Shown: positions 7,473 through 14,327 of the stretch, piece after piece
Numbering within the stretch: position 1 is the first letter of the stretch
How the letters are laid out: each line of letters starts with the position of its first letter
Assembly (NCBI GenBank): GCA_010028775.1
Contig: RHAF01000021.1
Span: 1-17,151, forward strand
Length of the DNA stretch: 17,151 nucleotides
Direction of reading: 5' to 3'
From: Verrucomicrobiota bacterium
GTDB taxonomy: Bacteria > Verrucomicrobiota > Verrucomicrobiia > Methylacidiphilales > Verrucolacustridaceae
Translations under genes and position numbers: made by a program
The notes under the pieces: model-generated
The model's input: the letters and a program-made list of their open reading frames with translations, nothing else
Told to the model about the DNA's origin: nothing
Database searches by the model: none

Positions 7473-8830
7473 GCGGTGGAATCAAGATGCCTCCGGTCCC
7501 CAAACCGGTGGCGAAGGATTATGTGCCCGCCTTTTTCCCGAAACGCCAGGGTGGGGCCGCTCACGCCGGAGGCCCGGAAGAGCCACGCACTCGGATTGTG
7601 GTGGTTGGGCATGTGGATCACGGAAAGTCCACTCTCATAGGAAGACTGCTGGCCGACACCCAATCCCTGCCGGATGGAAAGTTGGAGGCCGTTGAGAGGG
7701 CGTGCCGCGAAGAGGGGATGCCTTTTGAGTATGCCTTTCTTTTGGATGCTTTGCTGGAGGAACAGGCCCAGAACATCACCATCGACACCACACGGATCGG
7801 GTTTCGGCATGAGGGGCAGGGTTTTGAAATCATTGATGCCCCCGGCCACCGCGAGTTTATCAAAAACATGGTGACCGGAGCGGCGGCCGCCGAGGAGGCC
7901 ATTCTGCTGATCGATGCCAAAGAGGGGTTAAAGGAGCAGACCCGGAGGCATGGGTTGTTGCTCTCCCTGTTGGGAGTTTCCAAGGTGATTGTGGCGGTCA
8001 ATAAAATGGATTTGGTCGATTGGAAGGAGGAGCGGTTCCGGATTTTGGATAAAGAGATTCGGGAGTATTTGGGAGGGCTGAAGATTTCGCCGCGGGAGGT
8101 TGTGCCGATCTCTGCGCGTGAAGGTGCAAATGTGAAAAATTCGGATTCCATTGGGTTGGGATGGTGGAAGGGGCCGACCCTTCTCCGGGCTCTGCTTTCC
8201 GGGGTGGGGCGAAACGATGTGCAGAAAGAGGGTCCGTTGCGGTTGGTGGTGCAGGATGTGTATCGGTTTGATGAACGCAGGGTGATCGCCGGAAAGCTGG
8301 AAAGCGGCAAAATACGGGTGGGAGATTCGGTGGTGTTTTTCCCAGACCGCAAAACCAGCAAGATCCGCTCGATTGAGGATTGGGGAAATCCGGATCCTGT
8401 TCAGGAACTGGGGCCTGGACGTGGTGTGGCCATCACCTTGGAGGAACAGATTTTCGTTGAGCGGGGACATGTCGGTTCGCATGAGCAAAATCCCCCGGTG
8501 GAATCGCGGGAGCTCAAGGCCCGGATCTTTTGGCTCGATACGGAGCCCCTTCGCCTGCAGGCCCCGGTGCAACTTCGCCTAGCCACGCAGTCGGTGGAGG
8601 GACGTCTGGTGTCCATCGACCGGCTGGTGGATGCGGACAAGCTGGAGCAAAAGAGGTGGGTCGGTTCGAGGTGGCGGAGGTCAGGATTCGTTGCCGCCGA
8701 CCCTTGGTTTATGACGCCCACGATCGGGTGGAATCGTTGGGGAGGTTTGCCTTGCAGAGGGGCACCCGTTTGGGTGGAGGGGGAATCATTCTGGAGGCGG
8801 AATATCCGACCTCCCTGGCCAAGGCGGTGA
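7469..8830 (+). CDS. cysN: Sulfate adenylyltransferase GTPase subunit CysN (first frame of a frameshifted cysNC fusion)
   Basis: The GTPase subunit of ATP sulfurylase energises APS synthesis by CysD. It has EF-Tu-like G motifs: G1 GHVDHGKST (residues 47-55), G2-region NITIDTTRIGF, G3 DAPGH (123-127) and G4 NKMD (178-181), followed by the beta-barrel domains (LRLVVQDVYRFDERRVIAGK, IFVERGHVGSHE). About 40 residues precede the G domain. Homology runs to DKLEQK (about 8653). This frame then reads unrelated sequence to the stop at 8830, while the expected EVGRFEVAEVRIRC continues in the -1 frame. One extra A in the A4 run at 8649-8652 would join both frames perfectly. The intact product would be a CysN-CysC bifunctional enzyme of about 613 residues. 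The GTG start at 7469 overlaps the cysD stop; an ATG at 7487 is an alternative. Confidence 0.9.
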   Translation: MSGGIKMPPVPKPVAKDYVPAFFPKRQGGAAHAGGPEEPRTRIVVVGHVDHGKSTLIGRLLADTQSLPDGKLEAVERACREEGMPFEYAFLLDALLEEQAQNITIDTTRIGFRHEGQGFEIIDAPGHREFIKNMVTGAAAAEEAILLIDAKEGLKEQTRRHGLLLSLLGVSKVIVAVNKMDLVDWKEERFRILDKEIREYLGGLKISPREVVPISAREGANVKNSDSIGLGWWKGPTLLRALLSGVGRNDVQKEGPLRLVVQDVYRFDERRVIAGKLESGKIRVGDSVVFFPDRKTSKIRSIEDWGNPDPVQELGPGRGVAITLEEQIFVERGHVGSHEQNPPVESRELKARIFWLDTEPLRLQAPVQLRLATQSVEGRLVSIDRLVDADKLEQKRWVGSRWRRSGFVAADPWFMTPTIGWNRWGGLPCRGAPVWVEGESFWRRNIRPPWPRR

Positions 8831-9309
8831 CAGGAGAGCATCTGACGTGGACGGAGGGAAGAATTTCCCAGGAAGCCAGGGCGGCGCATTTCGGTCACGA
8901 AGGGGCGGTCATCTGGCTGACGGGATTATCCGGATCCGGCAAGTCCACTTTGGCGGTGGCTCTGGAATCGCTGCTTTTCCGAAGGGGGATCGCCTCCATG
9001 ATTTTAGATGGGGATAATCTAAGGCACGGTTTGTGTGCGGATTTGGGATTCAGCCTGGAGGATCGGGCGGAGAATATTCGCCGGGCGGGCGAGGTGGCCA
9101 AGTTGATGGCGGAGTCGGGTCTGGTGGTGATCAGTTCCCTGATTTCCCCTCTACAGAAGGAGCGCGCCTCGGTCCGCTCCGCCTGTCATGCCGCGGGAGT
9201 CGGTTTTGCCGAGGTGTATGTGGATGCCTCTTTGGAGGAGTGTGAGAAGCGGGATCCCCGGGGTCTTTATAAAAAGGCCGGCGGCGAGGGTCCGGGCGGT
9301 CAGATTTAA
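8653..9309 (+). CDS. cysC: End of CysN plus APS kinase CysC domain (second frame of cysNC; C-terminus truncated)
   Basis: This frame continues CysN from EVGRFEVAEVRIRCRRPLVY through DRVESLGRFALQRG and GGGIILE, the last barrel domain. It then runs through a linker of about 45 residues into APS kinase, which phosphorylates APS to PAPS. CysC hallmarks are the P-loop GLSGSGKST, ILDGDNLRHGL, DLGFSLEDRAENIRR, SLISPLQKER and YVDASLEECEKRDPRGLYKKA. The domain then stops after GGEGPGGQI at 9307-9309, about 45 residues earlier than E. coli CysC as I recall it. It lacks the 'FTGIDSPYE' substrate lid and the final helix, and the missing part is in no other frame. There is no credible independent start: the frame is open upstream from at least 8530. 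The gene is damaged twice or the sequence is wrong. Its end overlaps the sua5 stop tail to tail. Confidence 0.85.
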   Translation, partial: EVGRFEVAEVRIRCRRPLVYDAHDRVESLGRFALQRGTRLGGGGIILEAEYPTSLAKAVTGEHLTWTEGRISQEARAAHFGHEGAVIWLTGLSGSGKSTLAVALESLLFRRGIASMILDGDNLRHGLCADLGFSLEDRAENIRRAGEVAKLMAESGLVVISSLISPLQKERASVRSACHAAGVGFAEVYVDASLEECEKRDPRGLYKKAGGEGPGGQI

Positions 9310-10343
9310 ATTTCGCCTCTTCTTTGAAGTTCCCAACAGGTTCCATTCCATCTTGCGGTTCCAACACTGGCTCTTTGAAGTCGATCCCTTAAAGCAGGGG
9401 CCAGGTTGCCATCTGGAATCGGCTCGATCACGATGGCTTTACCCTTGGCGGTATCGGCCTGCCGCAAAAGACGGTACAAATTTTTGGCGGCTGTTTCGGT
9501 GTCTCCTTCAGGGGACAAGACAAACGGATTGGTAGAAATGCCCTCTCGGGGAGTACGGTAATGAATGAAGATCAGGCCTGACTGCCCGTGGGAGAGGCAT
9601 CCTTGGGCTAGGTAAAGGGGAGTCGCTGGGGCATAATGGGATTCCAACATTCCAGGGGAGGGCATGCTCTTGTTTGAGGCGGATAATTGAGTCTGCCTGC
9701 GTGGGGCTCGACCTATCATGCGAGTGATATCCTCCGTGGTGATCTTGCCGGGGCGAAGGATGGTTGGTTCCGGCGGAAGCAGGGACAGAACCGTGGATTC
9801 CACTCCGGTGGAGCAATCCCCACCATCCAAGATCAGGGAAATTATACCCCCCAATTCCTGAAGGACGGCCTGGGCATCCGTGGGGGAGATACGTCCAAAA
9901 CGGTTGGCACTCGGTGCGGCAAGCGGACAGCCAACCAAAGCAAGAAGTTGTTGGGCCACCGGGTGGGCGGGGTAGCGGACCGCGACCGTATCCAAACCCG
10001 AGGTGACTTCCGGTGGGACTCTTGGCCCACGGGGGAGCACCAAGGTTAGTGGGCCGGGCCAAAACACCGATGCGAGTTTAAAAGCCTCTTGCGGAGTATT
10101 CTCACTGAGAATGCCTGCGTGGATGGCTTGGTGGAGATCGGGGGATGATAGATGGAGAATGAGAGGGTCAGTGGAGGGGCGCCCCTTGGCAGCGAACACC
10201 TTTTTTACCGCATCGGGGTTCAGGCCAACAGCGGCGAGCCCATAGACGGTTTCAGTGGGAATCGCCACGACCTCGCCAGAGAGAAGATGATCCGCAGCCC
10301 GGCGAAGCGATGCGGGATCGGAACTAAGGATGACCGTCTTCAC
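9306..10343 (-). CDS. sua5: L-threonylcarbamoyladenylate synthase Sua5 (tRNA t6A37 biosynthesis)
   Basis: Makes threonylcarbamoyl-AMP from threonine, bicarbonate and ATP for the universal t6A37 modification of ANN-decoding tRNAs, in the cytoplasm with TsaD/B/E. This is the long, two-domain form of 345 residues. The YrdC domain (about 1-205) contains AIPTETVYGLA, KGRPSTDPLILH, WPGPLTLVLP, AVRYPAHP, APSANRFGRISPT and VESTVLSL. The linker SPGMLESHYAP (about 229-239) is characteristic of Sua5 and absent from the short TsaC form. A Rossmann-like Sua5 domain follows to the end. The start is GTG at 10343 with no strong Shine-Dalgarno site. It diverges from nadC across about 87 bp and converges on cysNC with a four-base overlap of stop codons. 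The gene looks intact. Confidence 0.93.
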   Translation of the reverse strand: MKTVILSSDPASLRRAADHLLSGEVVAIPTETVYGLAAVGLNPDAVKKVFAAKGRPSTDPLILHLSSPDLHQAIHAGILSENTPQEAFKLASVFWPGPLTLVLPRGPRVPPEVTSGLDTVAVRYPAHPVAQQLLALVGCPLAAPSANRFGRISPTDAQAVLQELGGIISLILDGGDCSTGVESTVLSLLPPEPTILRPGKITTEDITRMIGRAPRRQTQLSASNKSMPSPGMLESHYAPATPLYLAQGCLSHGQSGLIFIHYRTPREGISTNPFVLSPEGDTETAAKNLYRLLRQADTAKGKAIVIEPIPDGNLAPALRDRLQRASVGTARWNGTCWELQRRGEI

Positions 10344-10430
10344 TATCTGATCCTATGGAAAGAAACAGTCGAGAGAAAGACCAGGACCTTTTCCTCGACT
10401 CCCACCCCTGAACGATTGCACGCTGAGAGG

Positions 10431-11300
10431 GTGAAGGATTCAACCAGGGATTGGCAGGCGGTGGTACGTGAAGCCGCCGCAAGGGCTGTAGGTGAGGACA
10501 TGGGACCGATGGATCTAACCAGCCGGGTGGCGGTTTCGGCAAGCGCCCGTGCCATCGCGACTTTGGTATGCAAGGAGTCGTGCGTGCTGGCGGGCATGGA
10601 TACGGCAGAGGCCGTCTTTCGGGAGGTGGATGGAGCGCTCCGCTGGTCGGCCAAGGCGAAGGATGGTGAACGAATCGGAATCGGACAGGTGGTGGCGGAG
10701 ATTGAGGGAAGCGCCCGAGGCATTCTTACCGGGGAGCGGTGCGCACTGAATTTCTTGCAACGCCTCTCAGGTGTAGCCACCCAAACCGCGGCCTATGTGG
10801 AGGCCGTCCATGGCACGAAAGCCAAGATCCTTGACACTCGAAAGACCACGCCGGGATTAAGGGCTTTGGAGAGACAGGCGGTCAGGGCAGGTGGTGGGTC
10901 GAATCATCGCACCGGACTGTATGACGGAATTTTAATCAAGGAAAACCATCAGGCTTTGATGGCGCCCGGAGGCCTGAAGGAAGCCATTCGCCGGGCCCGG
11001 GAGGAGTTTCCGGACTGTCCGCTTGTGGTGGAGGCCGATTCGGTGGAATTGGCGGAGAAGCTTTTTCATGAGCCTTTGGACCGCATCTTGCTCGACAACC
11101 TGAGTGCTGAGCAGGTGGCTCAGGTGGTCAAAAAAAGAAAAGCCCTCCGTGTTGAGATGGAACTTGAAGCATCGGGTGGAGTGACTCCCCGCAGGGCCAT
11201 GGAGCTGGCCCACGCCGGGGTGGAGTGGATCAGTGTTGGAGCGTTGACCCACAGCGCGAGAGCGATCGATTTTAGTCTCGATATCCGGCCGCTTGGCTGA
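10431..11300 (+). CDS. nadC: Nicotinate-nucleotide pyrophosphorylase (carboxylating) NadC
   Basis: Quinolinate phosphoribosyltransferase converts quinolinate and PRPP to nicotinate mononucleotide, CO2 and pyrophosphate in de novo NAD synthesis. Family blocks in order are AVGEDMGPMDLTS, GERCALNFLQRLSGVAT, ILDTRKTTPGLRALE, AVRAGGGSNHRTGLYDGILIKENH, VEADSVELAEKL, ILLDNLS, LEASGGV and EWISVGALTHS. The Arg, His and Lys residues that bind quinolinate and PRPP are present. The frame is open much further upstream, through the antisense of sua5, so the start must be chosen. GTG 10431 (VKDSTRDWQ) gives 289 residues, close to the usual 280-300. TTG 10416 is an alternative. A purine-rich GAGAGG directly precedes 10431, rather too close to be a good ribosome-binding site. 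The stop is eight bases from the end of the convergent small membrane gene. Confidence 0.92.
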   Translation: MKDSTRDWQAVVREAAARAVGEDMGPMDLTSRVAVSASARAIATLVCKESCVLAGMDTAEAVFREVDGALRWSAKAKDGERIGIGQVVAEIEGSARGILTGERCALNFLQRLSGVATQTAAYVEAVHGTKAKILDTRKTTPGLRALERQAVRAGGGSNHRTGLYDGILIKENHQALMAPGGLKEAIRRAREEFPDCPLVVEADSVELAEKLFHEPLDRILLDNLSAEQVAQVVKKRKALRVEMELEASGGVTPRRAMELAHAGVEWISVGALTHSARAIDFSLDIRPLG

Positions 11301-11308
11301 CGGGGGAT

Positions 11309-11629
11309 TTACTTTTTGGCGGGTTGGCCGGTTGTGCCGTTCGGCTGGTTCATCTGGATATTAAACTGGGTGACGATCTCCTTGGCTTCGTTGTTGTTGC
11401 CACTGAGCTTGATTAGGTCCTTGGCTACATTCTCCAACTTGTCGGAAACGAGTTTGTAGCGGGCAATGGCTTGTTGGGCGTTCCCGGCCATTTGGTTGAC
11501 GTTTGCACTTTCCTGAATGATGGAGACCAGTTGGACCAGATTGACCACGAGCATGGCCGCCAGAAAAGTGATCAACGGCCAAGTGGTGCAGTGGCAAGAG
11601 GATGAATCCGATGTGTTTTGGTCGTTCAT
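11309..11629 (-). CDS. Small single-pass membrane protein, unknown function (possible paralogue of the upstream gene)
   Basis: A 106-residue protein that I do not recognise. A polar Ser/Cys-rich N-terminus (SSSCHC) precedes one hydrophobic helix (about residues 17-38, WPLITFLAAMLVVNLVQLVS). A polar, probably alpha-helical or coiled-coil region rich in Gln, Asn and Lys follows, and a flexible tail ends GQPAKK. The ATG at 11629 is chosen because AAGGA (minus strand, 11641-11637) lies seven bases upstream. The longer in-frame start at 11662 would lie inside the preceding gene and has no such site. It sits 10 bp after the gene at 11640-11912, in the same direction, with the same plan (helix, then soluble helix ending '.EAKEIVTQFNI' versus 'DPAFKEILKKHEL'). 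The pair probably arose by duplication and may form one complex. Function unknown. Confidence 0.7.
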   Translation of the reverse strand: MNDQNTSDSSSCHCTTWPLITFLAAMLVVNLVQLVSIIQESANVNQMAGNAQQAIARYKLVSDKLENVAKDLIKLSGNNNEAKEIVTQFNIQMNQPNGTTGQPAKK

Positions 11630-11639
11630 GGTGTTGTCC

Positions 11640-11912
11640 TTATTTGGTATCCGTTCCGGCATCCAGTTTTACGTTGAGCTCGTGCTTTTTGAGGATCTCC
11701 TTGAAGGCGGGATCTTTCTCTCCGGCCATGGCGATCCGGATGCTGAGGTTGCGGAGAACCATTTCCAGTTGACCACCGTTGGCAACCTGCGCCTGCACCA
11801 TTTGAATCTGACTCACCGTTTTACGGGTGCCCAAACCCAGGAGGAGGTTGACGAGAAGGAGCAGACTGACCGCTCCCGAAAGTATCCAAAGGATCGTTTT
11901 TTGCATCGCCAT
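11640..11912 (-). CDS. Small single-pass membrane protein, unknown function
   Basis: A 90-residue protein that I do not recognise. It starts MAMQKTILWI and has one strongly hydrophobic segment at about residues 6-28 (leucine-rich, SLLLLVNLLLGLG). A predicted amphipathic helix (QIQMVQAQVANGGQLEMVL) leads to IAMAGEKDPAFKEILKKHEL and a short acidic tail. The frame remains open upstream through the tRNA gene, so the start must be internal: ATG 11912 is preferred, ATG 11906 is possible, and neither has a clear Shine-Dalgarno site. It lies 75 bp downstream of tRNA-Ser on the same strand and may be co-transcribed with it. The stop at 11640-11642 overlaps the ribosome-binding site of the following gene, suggesting coupled translation of the two. 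Confidence 0.6.
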   Translation of the reverse strand: MAMQKTILWILSGAVSLLLLVNLLLGLGTRKTVSQIQMVQAQVANGGQLEMVLRNLSIRIAMAGEKDPAFKEILKKHELNVKLDAGTDTK

Positions 11913-11987
11913 AGCATCCAGATAGTTGCTCAATGGGTCAAGCTCAGGCCCTTCGGGTTGTGAACAAGCAAAAATTCGGATTTCAAC

Positions 11988-12076
11988 CGGTGCGGGGGGG
12001 ATTCGAACCCCCGGTACGGTTTTACCCGTACAACGGTTTAGCAAACCGCCGCATTCGACCACTCTGCCACCGCACC
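11988..12076 (-). tRNA. tRNA-Ser(GCU)
   Basis: On the minus strand a class II tRNA of 89 nt folds completely. The acceptor stem GGTGCGG pairs with CCGCACC, with G as discriminator, the identity base of serine tRNAs. The anticodon loop has GCT at 12042-12040, flanked by CGGTT/AACCG. A long variable arm (GTACGGG..CCGTAC) and the T arm GGGGG-TTCGAAT-CCCCC are present. The CCA end is not encoded. It decodes AGC/AGU. It lies between the MFS gene and the two small membrane proteins, in the same direction. Confidence 0.95.
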
Positions 12077-12084
12077 TTTATTTA

Positions 12085-12113
12085 AAGCTACCTTCCAAGG
12101 GGCGGGGCGCCAA
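12085..12113 (-). promoter_or_regulatory. Candidate promoter of tRNA-Ser
   Basis: On the minus strand TTGGCG (12113-12108) and TAGCTT (12090-12085) are spaced by 17 bp. The -10 end lies eight bases before the mature tRNA 5' end at 12076. The intervening TAAATAAA is AT-rich. The -10 match is poor, and the call rests mainly on spacing and position. Confidence 0.3.
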
Positions 12114-12127
12114 CGCAATTCCGGATA

Positions 12128-13426
12128 TCAAAGCGGCTGTTTTGTTTTGACCCGCCACGTCAGCAGGGAGGCGATCATTAGGCAGATTCCGCCGAAAAAT
12201 ACGGCGCTAAGGCGGTTAAAAGAGGGAAAATTCTCCATCACCCGGCTGAGAATCAGGGCGATAAGGATCTGGGGGATGACGATAAAGAAGTTGAAGATCC
12301 CCATGTAAACTCCCATCCGGTCCCCGGGTATCGCGCCCGACAACATGGCGTAGGGCATGGAGAGGATGCTGGCCCATGCGATACCGACACCACTGAAGGC
12401 GAGAATCAGGAGTTTAGGGTCGTGCACCCAACCGACGGAGAGCAATCCCGCACCACCCAGAATGAGAGAGTAGAAATGAATTGTACGGGCCGAAAATCTG
12501 CGTCCAAGCCAGAGAAAGCCCATGGCGGCAAGGAAGGCGACGAAGTTATATTGGGCAAAGCAGTCGTTGGCCAGCTGAACCCCTTGTTTATAAAGGTCGG
12601 AAGTTGTGTCGCTCGCCCCAAGGATATTGCGCGGCACAGCCACCGGGAAATAGATCCACATGCAAAAAAAAGCCATCCAGGTAAAAAATTGGACCGCGGC
12701 CAATTGGCGCATGGTTGGGGGCATTTCCCTCATGGCCATCCAGATGGCGCCCAGACCTTCGTTCTTCTTCCGGGCAAATGCCTGGGCATTCGCCGGCGGG
12801 CTTTCGCGGGTGGTGAGGACGGTCCAGAGCACGGCCACAAGAAAAACCCCGGCTCCGATGGTAAAGGCCCAATGAACCGTTTCGGGAATAGGATGCTCGG
12901 GGGTGGTGTCCCGGGCGACCCCCATTTTGTCGTGTAGGAATCCCGGGAGTTTGGAGGCCAGCACCGCCCCGGCTCCGATCAGGACACTTTGCATGGCAAA
13001 GCCGATCGTCCTTTGTGATTCTGGAAGGAGATCGGCCACGAATGCTCGGAAGGGCTCCATGCTGATGTTGACGGAGGCGTCGAGAATCCAAAGAAGGCCG
13101 GCGGCTATCCAAAGCGCCGAACTTTTGGGCATGGCAAAAAGTGCGGCAGATGCGAGAAGTGCTCCGAGAAGAAAATAAGGGCGACGACGACCCCAAAAAG
13201 GGTGCCATGTGCGGTCGCTCATGTGCCCGATCACAGGTTGAACGATCAACCCCGTGAGTGGGGCGGCCAACCAGAGAAGGGGTAGCGTGCTTTCCGATGC
13301 GCCCAAGTACTCATAAATTGCGGACATATTCCCCATTTGCAGTCCCCATCCGAATTGGATTCCGAAGAAGCCAAAGGACATGTTCCAGATCGTGGCAAAA
13401 GACCTGCGGATTTCGGTTGGGTTCAT
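12128..13426 (-). CDS. MFS sugar transporter, sucrose/maltose-type (GPH:cation symporter / SLC45-like)
   Basis: A 432-residue inner-membrane protein with about 12 hydrophobic segments. The opening FFGIQFGWGLQMGNMSAIYEYLGA and the loop VQPVIGHMSDRTWHPFWGRRRPYFLLG (roughly residues 62-88) are the family signature shared with plant sucrose carriers and bacterial maltose/sucrose importers. These are H+ symporters of disaccharides. The substrate is not determinable from the sequence. A hydrophilic central loop (about residues 215-245, RKKNEGLGAIW) separates the halves. The ATG at 13426 is preceded by AAGGAAG about nine or more bases upstream. It stands 51 bp after the secreted protein gene and 51 bp before the tRNA, all on the minus strand. 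No regulator or hydrolase for the sugar is next to it; the GH1 gene is 7 kb away. Confidence 0.85.
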   Translation of the reverse strand: MNPTEIRRSFATIWNMSFGFFGIQFGWGLQMGNMSAIYEYLGASESTLPLLWLAAPLTGLIVQPVIGHMSDRTWHPFWGRRRPYFLLGALLASAALFAMPKSSALWIAAGLLWILDASVNISMEPFRAFVADLLPESQRTIGFAMQSVLIGAGAVLASKLPGFLHDKMGVARDTTPEHPIPETVHWAFTIGAGVFLVAVLWTVLTTRESPPANAQAFARKKNEGLGAIWMAMREMPPTMRQLAAVQFFTWMAFFCMWIYFPVAVPRNILGASDTTSDLYKQGVQLANDCFAQYNFVAFLAAMGFLWLGRRFSARTIHFYSLILGGAGLLSVGWVHDPKLLILAFSGVGIAWASILSMPYAMLSGAIPGDRMGVYMGIFNFFIVIPQILIALILSRVMENFPSFNRLSAVFFGGICLMIASLLTWRVKTKQPL

Positions 13427-13477
13427 CCGCTCATCTTCCTTTTCTTGCCGGTCAAGACCAAGGCAGTTTTTTGAATG

Positions 13478-14212
13478 TCAGGGGTTAATGCCGGCCGGAG
13501 GGACTGGACTGGCGGGGGTGGGTTCGGTCGTCTTGGGCTTGGACCGTGTCGAGGAGAGGGGGTCATTCCCATGGGTGACCGGTTCATCCAAACGCAGGGT
13601 CTTGATCACATCCTCAAAGGGGTTCTCGTTGGAGGTGGGATTCCGTATTCCGGCTTGGGTCACCGAGTAGGCATGGGCTGGGCCATCGGTTTTTAGATTG
13701 GTGACCGTGGGCATGGGGTTGAGATGGGTGGAGTGGTCCTCGGACACATCCCGGGCACCCTGAAATTGAGAGGCGTAGATTTCGTAATCGGAAGCGGACA
13801 TGGAGGATAGATTAAGCTCTTTGCTCACTTTGCCGCGGGTCAGAAGGTCCCGCGGGCCCTTGGTGGTTTCACCCACACGGGAGGCAGTGATCTGGTCGAT
13901 TAGTTCATTTGGTGAGGGAAGAGGTTCGGGCTTTTGCCGCAGCGGTATGGTTTCAAGATCGGGAAACAAGGAGGCAGCCTCCCTGCCAATATCCCTTTTT
14001 TTGTCGTTTTCCCCGGAAATCAGGCCTTCCTGAAGATCGCGACCCTCCTTGGAGGAGATCTTCTGCATTTGTTTGGCCTGAAGCGGATTTCGGCGATAGT
14101 TGTCAAAATCGAACGGGGTGTAAGGCGTCTCCATCGGTGGCGCAGAGCAAAGCCGGCCCATCGGAATCATCGTCCCGAGAATGCAAACCAGGAATGTAGC
14201 GCGGCCGGTCAC
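13478..14212 (-). CDS. Putative secreted protein of unknown function, Pro/Ser/Thr-rich
   Basis: A 244-residue protein that I do not recognise. The GTG at 14212 is chosen because AAGGGAG (minus strand, 14221-14215) lies a few bases upstream and because the first residues then form a plausible Sec signal: MTGR, a hydrophobic FLVCILGTMIPMG, then RLCSAPP with likely cleavage after Ala. The frame is open to 14356, but that longer start would overlap the divergent gene's first codons. The mature part is hydrophilic and low in aromatic residues. It has segments such as PYTPFDFDNYRRNPLQAKQM, a Lys/Glu-rich stretch and a disordered C-terminus (TRSKPKTTEPTPASPVPPAG). No enzymatic motif, cysteine pattern or repeat is evident. 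The position ahead of an MFS gene suggests, weakly, a cell-envelope role. Confidence 0.6.
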   Translation of the reverse strand: MTGRATFLVCILGTMIPMGRLCSAPPMETPYTPFDFDNYRRNPLQAKQMQKISSKEGRDLQEGLISGENDKKRDIGREAASLFPDLETIPLRQKPEPLPSPNELIDQITASRVGETTKGPRDLLTRGKVSKELNLSSMSASDYEIYASQFQGARDVSEDHSTHLNPMPTVTNLKTDGPAHAYSVTQAGIRNPTSNENPFEDVIKTLRLDEPVTHGNDPLSSTRSKPKTTEPTPASPVPPAGINP

Positions 14213-14327
14213 GGCTCCCTTATGGGTTTCTGTTGCGGGATCGCCAACGCATCTCGGATAAGAGATGGGATTAAGTTGCGAATAAAAAGAAACTTGTGAC
14301 GCCAGCAAAACATCTGATGATCCCCCT

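Noticed and set aside
8640..8700. Programmed -1 ribosomal frameshift in cysNC
   Set aside because: AAG can slip to AAA, but CAA cannot re-pair well with GCA. The only nearby stem (GGCGG 8673-8677 with CCGCC 8694-8698) is short and about 19 bases away. A true or artefactual indel is simpler, especially as the 3' end is also damaged.
10152..10430. Upstream extension of nadC through sua5
   Set aside because: NadC homology begins only near 10440, and the extension would be wholly antisense to the conserved Sua5 N-terminus.
11940..12062. Extension of the small membrane gene through the tRNA
   Set aside because: The DNA is the folded tRNA-Ser gene; a coding start inside it is implausible.
14213..14327. 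Fluoride riboswitch or other aptamer ahead of the crcB cluster
   Set aside because: I could not find the conserved aptamer core or a plausible fold; the 115 bp holds only the ribosome-binding site of the divergent gene.
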